From NCBI GenBank assembly GCA_963969495.1, contig OZ018331.1, forward strand, positions 153,930,684 to 153,994,683: a stretch of DNA of 64,000 bases, in the 5' to 3' direction. Source of the stretch: Ceratothoa steindachneri (taxonomy: Eukaryota > Arthropoda > Malacostraca > Isopoda > Cymothoidae). The notes beneath the pieces were generated by a model that did no database searches, had not been told where the DNA came from, and worked only from the letters and a program-made list of their open reading frames with translations. Positions 31,990-44,609 of the stretch are shown piece after piece (position 1 is the stretch's first letter; each line of letters starts with the position of its first letter). Position numbers and translations under genes: made by a program.

Positions 31990-34744
31990 AGTTTCAACTA
32001 GATAGATCATTTACCACAAAATTCCTTAAATATAGTGCAATTTTTGACGTTCTTACGATATTATAAGCATTGCTGTCGAAACATTTTGAAACCGATTTTC
32101 TCAAAACAGCGTTGCCAAATTTCGTAATTTTTTCCTTTTCCAACCCATTTATTTGATTTTTAATCATCGATACAACAAAAATATTCGTTTAACATTTGGC
32201 TATTTTTCATTCCTATAATTAATTTTCCAACTATTTGAGGATCTATAGAACATATAAATAATTATATCATAGTTAGCTTACCTTTGTCCGAAACATTTTG
32301 GAAAATGTGGCATAACTAATACGGACAACTGTACAGTGTTCGGTGGGAAATTTTTCCCAGGTGACAACTCTGAATTCCGTGTTGTCTGGGGTCGGTTCTC
32401 TCATCTTCCTTTCATGGTAGATTCAGTTTTGCATCGTCTGTAAAGGAAGCAATACAATAACTGAATTTAATCGTCCTAAAGTTTGAAAAGACTACCTCTT
32501 AGCTAGCAACGATTTGTCAACTTCCTCCATGTTAAAGATTGGTAAATTTCCATAATTTGGTTATCGAGCTGCCTTTCAAAAGCAAGGAGTGTTTTGACAG
32601 CGTCTAATTTCACTTGCAATTAATTCATCCTCTGAAATAACTGATAAGTTAAGGATTAAGGTGATCTTAAGTTTAATAGTCCATTGACTTTTAACCACCT
32701 CAAGGATTGCCAGTTCGAATTCATCCAAGAAGGAAATAGAATTCTCACAAGCAATCTCGAATGAGAACGAGAATAAAATGCGAATAAAAGGGAACAATGG
32801 TATAAGAAAGGTTAAGTTGAAAGGAAACGAAGAGAACTAAAAAGAGACTTTAGCTGGAAGAGAACTTTTTCGAATCGCTCTCAATCTTTCGAGTTAAAAG
32901 TAATATTTTAAGCAAGAATCTTTTTCGAGTTTGTTAAAACTCGAATAATAAATTTCTAAAGTTTGTTACCTCGTTGCTGCCCCAAATAGATAATCCGGGA
33001 AGCTAACTTATTGAATTGAATTCGAAAAGTTTGAAAGTAGAGTTCAATTGAGAAATATAATGGGTCTCTCCGACAAATTCTGAAGGTTTGGTGCTCTTTG
33101 ATTTGTCGACACGTTTGAATTGGTGGTAGAATAGAAAGTTAAAAAGGGGTTTGAAATTTGAAAAGGGGTTTGATGATAAACAATTTGAAATTAGAAAAGG
33201 TATTTGGCGTTGAATTTGAATGAAAAGAGAGTAAAGGGGAAACTTTGCCCTTTTCTTCAGGGTCTCTGGAAGCGTTCTGACTCCTTAAAGTGGAACATCT
33301 CTTTTCCAATTTAAGGAAAGGCCGCCCTACGCTCCTGCCCCATAAAAAGGGTTGTAAAATTGCCCCCGATAGTGGAACGCTTGGATAGACTTCTTCCCTA
33401 AGCCTTCCGCCATCGCCCCAAAGTTAGGTTTACGGGTGTTATTGGGACGTACTTCTATTCAGGCGAAAAAACCTCGCTGTACTCAACAGAAGGAGAGGTG
33501 CAATAAATATTGTTGCAGTCAGTCTTAAAAGTTTGAAAAACAAAGCCAAAACCATAAAACCCGTCCATGCCAGCATGGATAGGAATATTCAAGATAAAAT
33601 CATGAAAACACTGGTAAAAATAGACAGATGAAAAGACAGAAAAGATGGTAGACGAACAAAAGGAGGGAAAGGGAAAATTTATAGGTTCCATGGATAAATT
33701 TGAACTATTTTTGAAATTCTTTGTTCTCTTGTTCGGACTCATTCCTGAAAGCTATTGGCACCCTATCGTCCCCCAATACATTTTTTTTTAGATTTTTTCC
33801 TTTCTATTCATTTTTTTCTTTTTCAGTCTGCTATTTTCCTCATTATTATACGATTTTTTTCCTTAAGGCTTTGAATATGATGCCCTTCATGCTTCAACAT
33901 TGTGGCTCGAGTAGATTTGCAATGGCAAACTTTCGCAACCAAATCTTATTTCTTCTCTGTTATTCTCCTTATTCATTGCATCGCTCAGATGCAAACGAAA
34001 ACTAGCGATGTCATCTCCGCCTGAGTGTTTGTAAGGAGAGGTCATAAAAGAAACTGGTCAAATGAAGAGTGGAAGATATAGTCTCAGGTTCTCCTACATA
34101 CATTGGAATCGGGAGGAAACGCATTTGCAGGCGCTGAGGCCGGAAAGATACAATCCTTTAGATGTCAGCTACAAGATTTCTTTGCTATTCCTGCAACCTC
34201 TTTGCGTGGGAAAGTTTAGGGTGAAAGAGGGTGTTAAATTATTTCTGGAAAATCAAAAGAGTGATCTATTTTCATGACTCATAGACGACCAATTGTGCCA
34301 ATATACTCTTATGTCCGATCTGGCCGGCACATACAATCTGATGTGGTAGTAGAGACTCCACTGCCAGTTCATTTGAGGGCCTTACCCTGTGTACTCCGTT
34401 AAAATATTTGTCCCAAAGTGATAGCCACATAAATCACCCCTTTGTGTTTCTCTATGTATGAGCGGCGTCGTGTCTACACGTGTGCATCTTCAAATCTGAC
34501 ATGGTGCCAAGCTCTGAGTAGGAAGCGAGATCGGTGCGATGATATATCGCGTGTGAAAGATGTGTTTTCGAAAAGTATGAACTTTGCCTAACATCACAAT
34601 CCTGATTTATTGCATGAAATGATGAGCCTATTTTTGAAGCAGAATTGTAACCTGGGAAATCGATCCACGGTCGCTTTGAAAGAAATAACCAAAATTCCAC
34701 GAATAAATTGCGAGAATCTTGACAGCAAGTTCAAACGCTGCTCG
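31990..34744. other. Intergenic stretch, no recognised gene
   Basis: AT-rich, low-motif sequence. Small frames (e.g. 33,721-34,005 and 34,062-34,277) have no conserved motif and look like chance. A poly-T rich segment spans 33,780-33,850. I see no RNA gene or transposon ends. Confidence 0.5.
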
Positions 34745-34749
34745 TTGCG

Positions 34750-36512
34750 GCCTTGATTCTGCGGGAGATCTTAGTTTATCGAGCCTTGGTTCTGAAAAAG
34801 GTCCGAGTTAATCGAGCCTTGATTCTGGGGGAGCTCGGAGTTCATCGAACCTTGATTCTGTAGGAAGTCGGAGTTTATAGAGCCTTGATCTTGGGCGAAA
34901 TCGGAGTTCATCGAACTTTTATTCTGGAGAAAGTCGGAGTTCATTAAATCTTGATTCTGGGGAAGGTCGGAGTTCATCGAATCTTGGTTTTGGAGGAGGG
35001 CAGAGTTCATTGAATCTTGATTCTGGGATAGGACGAAGTTCATTGAATATTGATTTTGGGGAGGTCGGAGTTCATTGAATTTTGATTCGGGGGGGGGGGG
35101 GGGACGTCGGAGTTCCTTGAATCTTAATTCTGGGGGAGGTCGGAGTTCATTGAATCTTGAATCTGGAGGAGGTCGGAGTCCATCGAATCTTGATTTTGTG
35201 GTAATATGGAGTTCATCGAACCTTTATTATTGGAGAGGTCAGAGTTCTTCGATCCTTGATTCTGGGGGAGGTCAGACTAAATCAAGCGTTGACTTTAGGG
35301 GAGGTAGGAGTTAATCGAATCTTGATTCTGCCGGAAGTCGGAGTTCATCGAGCCTTGATCCTGGGTGAGGTCAGAGTTCATTGAACTTTTATTCAGACGA
35401 AGGTCGGAGTTCATCTTACCATTATTCTGATGGAGGTCGGGTGGAGGAGGTCAGAGTTAATAGAGTCTTGATTTTAGGGGAGGTAGGAGTTCATCGAACC
35501 GTAATTCTGGGCAAGGTCAGAATACATTGAGCCTTGATTCTGGCTGAGGTCGTAGTTCATAGAGTCGTGATTCTGGGAAAAATCGAGCCTATATTGTGGT
35601 GGTTGTCGGAGTTCATCGAAAGTTGATTTGGGGAAGTTCGGATTTCATCTAATCTTGGGGAGGTCGGAGTTCATTCAATATTGGTTCTGGGGGAGGTCGG
35701 AGTTTATATAATCTCAAATCTGGTGGGATGTCGGATTTCATTGAATCTTGATTCTGGGAGCGGTCGGAATTCATCGAATACTGATTCATGGGAGGTCGGA
35801 GTTCATTAAACCTTCATTGTGGGGGAGATCGGATTTCAGCGAATCTTGATTAAGTGGGAGGTAAGAGATAATAGAGGTTTGATTATCTGCAGTTCAGAGA
35901 TCCTCGAAACTTTATTCTGGGTGAGGACGGATTTCATCGAGTCAAGATTCTGCGGGAGGTCTCTAGTTAATCGAGCTTTGATTCTAGTGGAGGGCGGATT
36001 CCATCGAAGTCTTGATTTAGGGGGAGGTCTGAGTTCATCGAGTCTTGATTCTGGGGAAGGGTGGAGTTCACCTAATCTGGATTACTAGGGAAGATCGGAG
36101 TTTATCCAACCTTAATTTTGTGGAGGTGGGAGTTCATCGAACATTTATTCTGGGGAACGTCAGATTTTAACGAGCTTAAATTATGGTGAAATTCTTGGGG
36201 ACGTTGGAGTTCATTGAACATTTATTCTGGCCGAGGTCGGAGTTCATCGAGTTGGAGTTTTTCGAATCTTGATTCTGGGGGAGGTCGGAGCTCATCGAGC
36301 CTTGATTCTGGGGGAAGTTGGAGTTCATTGAATTTTGATTCTGGAGGAGGTCAGAGTTCATCGAGCGTTGATTCTGGGGGAGGTTGGAGTTCATCGAATC
36401 CTAATTCGGGGGAGGTCGGAGTTCATCGAGCCTTGATTCTGGGAGAGGTCGGGAGTTCATCAAATCTCCATTTTGCGGGGGTTGGAGTTCATATAGCCTT
36501 GATCTGTTAGGG
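34750..36512. repeat. Long minisatellite, about 33-bp unit
   Basis: About 50 imperfect copies of a unit whose core reads GAGTTCATCGA followed by CCTTGATTCTGGGGGAGGTCG. Because 33 is a multiple of three and stops are rare, both strands show long open frames: an 11-residue repeat with NSDLPQNQ on minus and with NLDSGGGR on plus. Irregular unit length and frequent indels argue against selection for protein. Shorter copies, a poly-G expansion (35,091-35,102) and lost spacers are present. Confidence 0.92.
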
Positions 36513-39150
36513 ATTATTATTACCGTGGATCCTTCCACCCTATGTGAGACGTGCAACTCCCTATTATAATTAGGGTCAATAAATCTTGGATCCGAGCAAT
36601 CCCCTATAACAAGAGAGTCAAATTCGTACTTTGAAGTACTGTTTTCTTTGTACGAACCTGTTTTAAGAGTTTTTGATCGTGCCCTCCATTCCCCAGCATT
36701 TAAGGTAGAGTATTGTCGTAGTACTTATGTTTATCCCTAATCTTTGTTACTACTTGTATTTCTTTGCCGATATTTTCTTTTTCTCTCTGTCTCCCCTTTT
36801 ATTATTTCGATAGCTGGATAGACCAAACGAAAGGAAAAAGAGGTCGCTAAACCACTTTTATTTTTGTTTTAATCTATCATCTTTCCCTAATGTGTAACTG
36901 TAAACTCATTGGATTACGAAATTCCGTTGAGAGTAAATAGTTATGATTCCTTTATTTCAGTCTGGTTGTTTCCATAGTAACCAGCAATTCAGGAAACACT
37001 GTAGTCGCGTGGGAAGACCGATTCCGATTAAGGGAAGGTCAAGGCACATCGAGTATGGTTGTTTATCCTAATGGTATTGGATTCGATACCTGTGGTTTGG
37101 ATTTCCCTGAGAAAACCAAAGCCTCGAAACGGATCTGGGGGTAACCCCTCCCCCTCCCATATTATTTATTTTTTACCCCTTCAGTGAGGCGGTTTCTTCG
37201 ATCGGGTCGTAACGGTTGGCTGTTACTTTTAAGATGTCGTAAAATGATAATACAGTTCTTCTCCCCCCTTTGTCTTGAGCAAGAGGGGTCTTTCTTTTTA
37301 TTTAGGGAGAAAGAAGAGGGGGTTAGCAGAGATAGGGATTACGAGCCGAAATGGAAGATCTTAAATTTCTATCCTGGTTTTTGTATTCGCAGTATTTTTT
37401 TTAACTCCCACTGTCCAGCTTCAAAATAAAAGGAGAGATAGATGTGAGATGGAGGAGAGAGAAGTAAATGAGACTTTAGTAAAGACAGATTTTGACATGG
37501 ACTCAAACAAATGGACTAGAAACAATTCTTCGAAAATTCGACCGACTCAGTCGGACTTGATACACACTTACTCACTCGAAGGCTGCTGCTGGTAAAGCAA
37601 CTCTTTTGTAAGGAACTGAGCAAGCAAACTCCCCCTTTCAAAGGAAGCAGCATATTATGAGACACAAATCCTTTTCATAAAGATAATAAATAAATGCGCC
37701 TATTGGAGATATCTTCTGTTCCCTTTAGGCGAGGTAACAGCCGCAAATGGTGTTATCTTTCTTCTCAACTCTTTCTCTTTTATACTTACTTATCTCTCCC
37801 TTCCTTCTATAAGCACTGACAAGTTAGATATGGAGCGATGTAGGATTAACAGTGGGGATGATGCTGAGTCCATTCAAGAGAAGTTTCCACACACTGTCGA
37901 TAGGTGGTAACAATAAATAAGGTGATTATTAAATGTTCTCACCGAAGAAATTAACTTGAATCAAAACAAGAGATTTATTTTAATTAAGAATTTGAAGGAA
38001 ATCGTTGAAAACTCTTCCCTTCACACTACTTCAATGCAATCGGAAGTTGAAAAATGGAAAACTTAAACAATTCGACAACATTGGACAAAGTTGGAGGGGT
38101 TAAGATGAAAAAAATACTTCTTCAGGAAATTTTGTTGCTTCTGAAAGGGTCAAATTTTTCGTATTGCAGTGGTCCATCACAAAGCAAATGTATGCAAACC
38201 AATTCAATCACCCCTTTTCCCTCAAAGAAACCTCTAAATGGCATGTGTTAAGGGTTGAAGGAGACCAACATGGGCATAATATAAGCACACGGTGAAATAA
38301 TGAGAAAAATGAAATTGAAAATGAAAAAGAGGTAAGTGGCACTGCAGTATCTGAATTAGCGCCAATCAATCGAAAAAGCAAAGCAAAGTGAAGCCATAAA
38401 TGGCATGGGTCATAAGACTCAGCCAGAAGTACATACAAAATGGCATGCGAGGGACTTCCAATTACGAACCCTACAAGCTGAATTAATTGGTGGTAAGTTA
38501 AGTACATTGATTTCCTTGATTATATTCCCTTTTACGATGATTACGAAAGAAATGATACAAAAGTGGAAAGACGAATAAAGAAAGAACGGGAATACCTTTA
38601 ACAGATTGAAATCAAATGTTGGGGTATGTGAGGCCCTTCCTAAATCTCCAAGAACAGAGAGAGGAATTCAAGGGACCAATACGTCATCCATGGCATTGGC
38701 GACCATGTTTGCCGGACAATATTAATTAATTGTGGCTTAAATAAAGAACATCCACGCACGGAGGCAAATCCGAACCTGCGTGAAGATGCGAATGAATGGT
38801 ACTCGAGTTGCAAAATCTCACAAACAACCAGAACAAATTCGTATAACTAAGTGAAGCCATCCAAAACTGAGCTTAAAATTCCCTTTATTATTTTAGTATT
38901 ATTTCCACGTAGACCACCCACCATTTTGACTCCATCTGCCGATTCATTAATGAACGCGTGTGTCAAATTTCACGAATAGATAACAAATTGCATTGCATGT
39001 ACAAGGCATTAAAAAGGGACGTGCGAAAAAAAAATATTAAAAAGGAATTGAAAAAAAGCTAAACAAAATTTCGAACGCCAACTCTCTTCCATCCTTTAAC
39101 AAATCAAATTGACTACACAGCGTAATTCAGAAGGGAGTGTATTTGTGGGG
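36513..39150. other. Intergenic stretch upstream of the Pitx-like gene
   Basis: No convincing coding frame. The segment near 37,105-37,130 (CCCTGAGAAAACC, then CTCGAAACGG) faintly recalls a hammerhead-type terminus but lacks a proper core. Otherwise unremarkable AT-rich DNA that may hold regulatory sequence for the downstream gene. Confidence 0.4.
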
Positions 39151-39260
39151 TATTAAAGTGACGGACACGGCTGAATGCCGCCGATTGGCTGGCTCCGCCC
39201 ACTGGTTTGCATTGCTCCGCCCATTTGAAGAGAGTTGTCAGCGGTTGCATAATGGCATTA
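39150..39260 (+). promoter_or_regulatory. Candidate GC-box/CCAAT promoter of the Pitx-like gene
   Basis: Two GGCTCCGCCC/GCTCCGCCC GC boxes sit about 25 bases apart, separated by TTTGCATTG. An ATTGG (CCAAT box on the other strand) lies just upstream. This is the only such GC island in the surrounding AT-rich DNA, and it lies about 1.1 kb before the first coding exon. The transcription start cannot be placed. Confidence 0.35.
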
Positions 39261-40304
39261 ATCCTTTTAGCAATTTTAAACCTATTTATGTACCTCTTGA
39301 CCTTACTTTTAGTTGAAAATGAATGAGATAAATCATAAGCAAAGATTTTTACGAGTGATTCCGTAGGTTAACTTGTAGAATCGACGCGGAATCAACATTT
39401 TAACGTCGATTTTTCATTGGCTAAATAAACATTAAGAACGAGCCCTCCCCCTCGGCCAAATGGAAAGATAATACCAGAAGACTTGAGTCATGTATTAAGG
39501 CAAACCTTCCCGACTACTCAGAGGAAAAGTTACATTAGTTAATTTGTCTCTTTCTTAAAAGGCCGTTAACTATACTCCTTATTTAAAAGTGATTTATTGA
39601 GCCTCGTGTGAAATTGATATTACTTTGGAGGTTTGTTTATCTAAGATGGATGGTCCTTTTTATTCGAGACAAGCTGATTGAAGCGCCATCTAGGCCACTC
39701 CAGAGTCAGAGGGAGGCTTCAAGATTCAAGCTCTCAAGTCTCGGATCTTGACTGAGGCTTGCAGAGCTTCTGTCGTAAGCCCTTCGTACAACTGGCGACT
39801 TGGCTGAGGATTCCGGAGATTTTAAATTGTAATGGTGGACTAACGATGAGAGAAAGCGTTTAACTGGGGCCTTCCTTCTCTCCTCATCAGCTAAGGTCGC
39901 TCTCGTAGACAATTGAGCGTCCAGTCGAGTAGATACTTGGCAATACTTCGAGATATAGTGAGGATTCGACCATCTGCGAAAGTCTTAAGGGCTGAGCTGC
40001 GTTGAGCCAAATTTACTGCAGCGGAGAGCAAGACTTAGGCTCATTGTCCTCGCATAGCGTTGCTTGCGACCGGAGGAGGGAGGACTTGCACTCATAAGTG
40101 AGAGGAGGGAGCTTTGAGGCTCTGATAAAGACCAAAAAGGATCAAGCGGATTGGGTACGGAAGCCAAATCGAGAAGTGGATTGAAGTGGCATATTGCATG
40201 ATTGAGAACAGTCCCACCACGGCACTGAAAAGCGACTTGTGAAAATCGGAGTTTTTTGTGGTGTTTTTTTTTCTTTCTTTTATTGCAAGTGTTAAGACGT
40301 GAAG
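39261..40304 (+). other. Probable 5' UTR / first-intron region of the Pitx-like gene
   Basis: No upstream coding frame joins the first ATG; a TAA lies in frame at 40,293. A pyrimidine-rich stretch ending TTTTATTGCAAG at 40,289 could be a splice acceptor, which would make the coding exon the second exon. Sequence from about 39,700 is more GC-balanced than further upstream. Confidence 0.4.
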
Positions 40305-40728
40305 ATGAATAATCTCAATGTGAGTTTGCACGAAGGCCTCTCGTTGCAGGAAATTGCACCCCAAATTTCCTCCGTTCACGGGATGTTGAATATTCAAGAC
40401 CACATCGCAAATTCTCTGGCGGATAATCGACCCCCTCGCCCCGACCTCCTCCACCCTGAACACACCACACTCAAGCACTCTTCCTCGCATCTGGATCCTC
40501 CCCACGTCGAAACACAGGGGCGGGACGCTCCTTCTTCACTTACCCAGCTGCATGGAGTGGCCCATAGCCTCCAAAACCACCCTCTCGCCAAAACAGCGAT
40601 GTCGGCCCACAGCTCTACCCACCCACTGAGTGTACCTCCACCATTACATCCTTTACCACCATCCACTTCTTCCACCATTCTGCCTTGCATCTCAACAACC
40701 CAGATCGACAAGAAGCCTTCCTTAAGTG
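40305..40728 (+). CDS. Pitx: Pitx-like homeobox gene, N-terminal coding exon
   Basis: This would encode the N-terminal 141 residues plus one base of a Pitx-like transcription factor, a nuclear DNA-binding regulator. The ATG at 40,305 is the first in frame, with a TAA 10 bases upstream. The peptide begins MNNLNVSLHEGLSLQEIAPQ and is rich in His, Pro, Ser and Thr, a typical disordered N-terminus. The exon closes at AGTG followed by GTAAGT, a strong donor in phase 1. The homeobox exon at 55,130 starts with the two bases that complete that codon, so the join is frame-consistent. I do not recognise the N-terminus itself as Pitx, so linkage rests on strand, splice phase and donor quality. A missed small exon in the 14.4-kb intron is possible. 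Confidence 0.55.
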
Positions 40729-40811
40729 GTAAGTAAAGCCTCAATTTACCAGCTTTGAATTACACTCTTTAGCTGCCATTACATTACAGCCTATCATGGC
40801 TTTCATCGGAA

Positions 40812-40814
<3 letters not shown>

Positions 40815-40899
<85 letters not shown>
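40815..40899. repeat. (AT)n microsatellite in intron
   Basis: About 85 bases of AT repeat, about 85 bases after the donor site. It is the tail of the SINE that follows on the minus strand. Confidence 0.97.
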
Positions 40900-40902
<3 letters not shown>

Positions 40903-41088
40903 TGCAATAAACCACATTGAAAGAAAAAAAGGAATCATTTTTTCTTACAGTAATATTTATTACCTTTATTCGAAAAAATCCGTGAAGGGAAGGGATTCGA
41001 ACCATGGACACTGAGGCAGCGAGCCCCGCTTTGATCACAGTTAAAAGTCTGCCGTCAGTACACTTTGCTACGGAGAGAACCAAGAAAT
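40900..41088 (-). repeat. tRNA-derived SINE with (AT)n tail
   Basis: On minus, the head has a box A-like stretch (CCGTAGCAAAGTGTACTG), a Lys-like anticodon region (GCAGACTTTTAACTG) and a good box B (GGTTCGAATCCC at about 41,002-40,991). A unique body ends TTTATTGCATTC directly at the (AT)n tract. Spacing between the boxes is longer than in normal tRNA-Lys, so this is a SINE rather than a gene. Confidence 0.65.
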
Positions 41089-41259
41089 TCTCTGAATAGA
41101 ATATCTTTTCAGGAACACTTTTCGCAAGTTCGAACGGAGACTATGAAAGAAATAGAAAATTAAGTGGGAATTCAAAGAATAAATGAGGAATAGTTAAAAG
41201 CGTGGTAAAAAAACAAATGTATATAATATATCTCAAAGTAGCGCGAGAGAATGATGAAG

Positions 41260-41315
41260 ATGAATGCAATAAACCACATTGAAAGAGAAAACAGAATAAA
41301 TTTTTCTTACAGCAA

Positions 41316-41321
<6 letters not shown>
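41260..41321 (-). repeat. Second copy of the SINE 3' body
   Basis: About 60 bases nearly identical to 40,899-40,958 (shared AATGCAATAAACCACATTGA and TTTCTTACAG.AATATTT), in the same orientation. Here the (AT)n tract lies on the 5' side of the body instead of the 3' side. Confidence 0.8.

Positions 41322-41387
<66 letters not shown>
41322..41387. repeat. (AT)n microsatellite
   Basis: About 65 bases of AT repeat abutting the partial SINE body. Confidence 0.97.
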
Positions 41388-41388
<1 letters not shown>

Positions 41389-42350
41389 TTAGCAGAAAAA
41401 TGAAGACGTAGGCTACGCGATGGTAGATATCATGATTATTTGATATAGTCCATTGTGTTTGACAAGTTTTGTTTTTGTTTTTCCATGATTTGTCAACAGG
41501 TTTGGCCCACATTTAAAATATCCTTGTTTATTTTTTGAGGTCAAATGAGTTTATCCCGTGTCAGTACAGAATGGCATTTAGTACCTTGACCTCGAATTAT
41601 TTTGTCGTGCGTTCAACCCGCACTTAAACGCACACCAAAGTGCGCCAAGCGGAACCAAAATGCTAACCCAAATTGATACGACCGCGAGAAAAAACGCAAC
41701 TCCCAGAGATTTTGTTACAATTCTCTCGCCATCTGTACTTTAGGTGAAAAAAGCCTGATATGAACGTATGTTTGGAAGAAAACAGACATAAAGACAAATA
41801 AAACTCACCAAATGGTATATATTATATTATAAACCTCTCATACTGGGTTTACTACCAAATTGGTATTTATTATACTCAAGAATATTCCCTACCTTCCCAT
41901 ATATGAAATTAATATTTTTCAGAAAGTTAATCCACTCAGTACTTAAAACAGATGAAATTTGTGTAGGTTTCATTCTATTACTGAGATAATAATTTCTTGG
42001 GACTTTAAGGCGTTTAACCCAAATAATTCATTAATAATGGTGAAATCACTTATTTCTAATTACAACTCGGTGACAAAATTTCCGTCTATAATCGTTAATC
42101 ATCAAGTGGTTACCTTTCTGCTAAGTATGAGAACGCCACTGTTCTTTATGGGTATACCTTTGTTTAATTTAAATACAAAGAACACGAAGGAAAATAATGT
42201 TATTAATGACCAATATTCAAACTATGAATTTACCTGTGTCTGGTCTGAGAATGAAACATATTACAAGTTGTGCCAGAAACCCTTCAACACTCTTTTTGTC
42301 TGGGTTAAATGTCGCTGACGTAGAAGCAACGATGAAACTTTGGTTTACTA
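41388..42350. other. Intron sequence, no recognised feature
   Basis: AT-rich intronic DNA. The frame at 41,959-42,318 has no motif and overlaps the start of a minisatellite; I treat it as chance. Confidence 0.5.
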
Positions 42351-42352
42351 AT

Positions 42353-42662
42353 TCAGTCAATATGTGATGGTGAATATGAGTCATGATGTGATGGCGAATA
42401 TCAGTTAATATGTGATGGCGACTATCAGTCCATATGTGATGGCGACTATCAGTCAATATGTGATGGCGAATACCAGTCAATATGTGATGGCGACTATCAG
42501 TCAATATGTGTTGGCGAATACCAGTCAATATGTGATGGCGGCTATCAGTCAATATGTGATGGCGAATACCAGTCAATATGTGATGGCGACTATGAGTCAA
42601 TATGTGATGGTGAATATGAGTGATGCTGTGATTGCGAATATCAGTCAATATGCGATGGCGAG
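42353..42662. repeat. Minisatellite, 24-bp unit
   Basis: About 13 copies of a unit reading AGTCAATATGTGATGGCG followed by ACTATC or AATACC. The two variants alternate over part of the array, giving a 48-bp higher order. The unit is a multiple of three, so frames stay open on both strands (HHILTDSR on minus); this is unlikely to be a protein. Confidence 0.95.
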
Positions 42663-44600
42663 TTTAACGTCGCGCAATCCACGGATCGAAACATATCCTG
42701 TTTATAAAATTAGGGATTTGGTTTGATTAATGGCTCCGATTACCACATTCGAGAAAAAAAGAGAGAGAGAAGGTTATTGGTCAAATCTTTTACATCGTCA
42801 GTCATTTTTCTTGGTAATATTTTTCCATCCTCACTCAGATATATAAGGTTCCTGCTTGTGAGTCTACTTGAATGTGTACTTCAAACACATTTTCACTATC
42901 TTGAACTACACTATTTTCTTTTACGTAATCTATTTAAAAAAATCCCGGCGGTGATTCTCATGTTGTTCTTAGCTTAAAAAAAATGAACCCTCCAAAAAAA
43001 ACTAACAAAACAAAACCTGTTGCTGGATGGTACGACTGAAACCTGTTTTAGATGGAAGTTGTATTTTTCATTGCAGCGACTTGCAATCACCTTCTTAGTC
43101 GTAGATTCACTTAAATGTCGTTAGTAATAAGACGAGGACTAATATGTCCACTTCAGTCTTCTATGAACCAAAGATCGCGATACCTCGGACGCTCTAATTC
43201 AGATTCTGAGTTTCTGAAGGCCCCGGATTTGCTTAAGCTCTCCATTATTTAACGACCTGATAAGTATATGATTTATTTTATTGCTTCCATTACACTAACT
43301 TCTTTTTTCACGGTGACTTCTCTCAAATTTGTGTGGTAACCAGTGATCAATTTGACTGCGCGCAGCTAAGCGCTTCGTTAATGTGAAGACGGAACCGAAC
43401 TTTCTATGATAACTGAGTTCGAACCAGAGATTTATAGTCATAACTTTCCTTGGGTTTATGAAGAAAATTGCCGTGGATAAATGCAAGCTCCCGATTAGAC
43501 TTATTTCACACCTCTATTACATTATATTCTAAATTTCAACACACCATTTACTTAAAAGCCTAATTAAGTCTCGAAGCTTTTTATAAGATAGATACAAAAA
43601 CACTGGTTGGATTTTGTCGGTTTATAGATTTGTTGCTATTGTTGAAATTCAAAATAATATTTAACTTTTTATAGACACCCGACACATATTTTTATATTTC
43701 ATCCGAACCTTTTCCTTGCGCTACTCCAGTATTCAGAATTACTGAGATCTGTTATACCCATGAAAACATTTTTCTGCGCCATTTCAATCTTCCTTTTTCT
43801 TTTGTACCTCTTCTATCTTTCCAATCTCTTTTACTTTTCTTACCGAGAGAACACGATGTCACTCGATTACACACGTTTCTAAATAATAATAATAATAATA
43901 ATAACCCTTATGTAGAGCGAAATCGACCATTACATTTCTTTTCGTTCTGTGGAATTTGTATTGTAATTTCTTATAGACATCGTGGATGGACCCTTCTCGT
44001 AGAAAGGCATGGGACCACTCCCTTATCGTGTGCTCTGAAGTGCAAGTGGAATTCTCCCTCAAAAGTGAGCATCTAGAATCAGCTGGTGGCAATATTTGAG
44101 TAGATTTAGCGAAGAAGATTTGTGAATGCAAAAGTCTTGTTTTGCTCCCTATCTTAATATAAGATGTGTTCACTCTTGGAACCAAAAGAAAATGTAATAC
44201 TTTGTAAACATTTCAGCAGCAGCAAATAAAGATGGGTCATTAGGAAGAAGAAACTTCCCGATCCATGGCTTTAATATTTAGGTTACTCATGAATGTGTGA
44301 AACTTAATGGATATGAATTCCGAGCAGATTTATAAAATATAAAAAAGTATAATTAATATAAATTTTCCTTCTCTCCATTAATATGTTTATTTTTTATGTT
44401 GAATTAAAACTTTACAATTTATTGAATCTTCTTTGAGGCCTCATATTTCGTGGACCCCTTAGAGAGACACCAAAATGAGATATCCAGATAAATTGTTCAT
44501 ATTTTTAGGGCTGGACAATGATAGGTTTTGAATGACGGGGGGGGGGAATATTTTGCATTTTATAATGAATGGTAAAACTCCTTTTTATCTTCTTTGGGGC
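42663..44600. other. Intron sequence, mostly featureless
   Basis: Contains an (AAT)n run at 43,882-43,903. A minus-strand frame at 44,185-43,859 (109 codons, a Tyr run encoded by the AAT repeat) has no recognisable domain and is probably an old repeat relic. Confidence 0.45.
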
Positions 44601-44609
44601 GTGGGTGGA

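Noticed and set aside
37105..37145. Possible hammerhead-like terminus (CCTGAGAAAACC, then CTCGAAACGG)
   Set aside because: The box is CTGAGAA rather than CUGANGA and no stem II pairing is visible; not enough to call.
40394..40744. Minus-strand open frame of 116 codons opposite the Pitx exon
   Set aside because: Antisense shadow of the coding exon; low-complexity Gly/Trp/Arg content and no motif.
42217..42726. Repeat proteins (HHILTDSR type and its opposite-strand partner)
   Set aside because: The 24-bp unit is a multiple of three; openness on both strands is a by-product and there is no start context or splice support.
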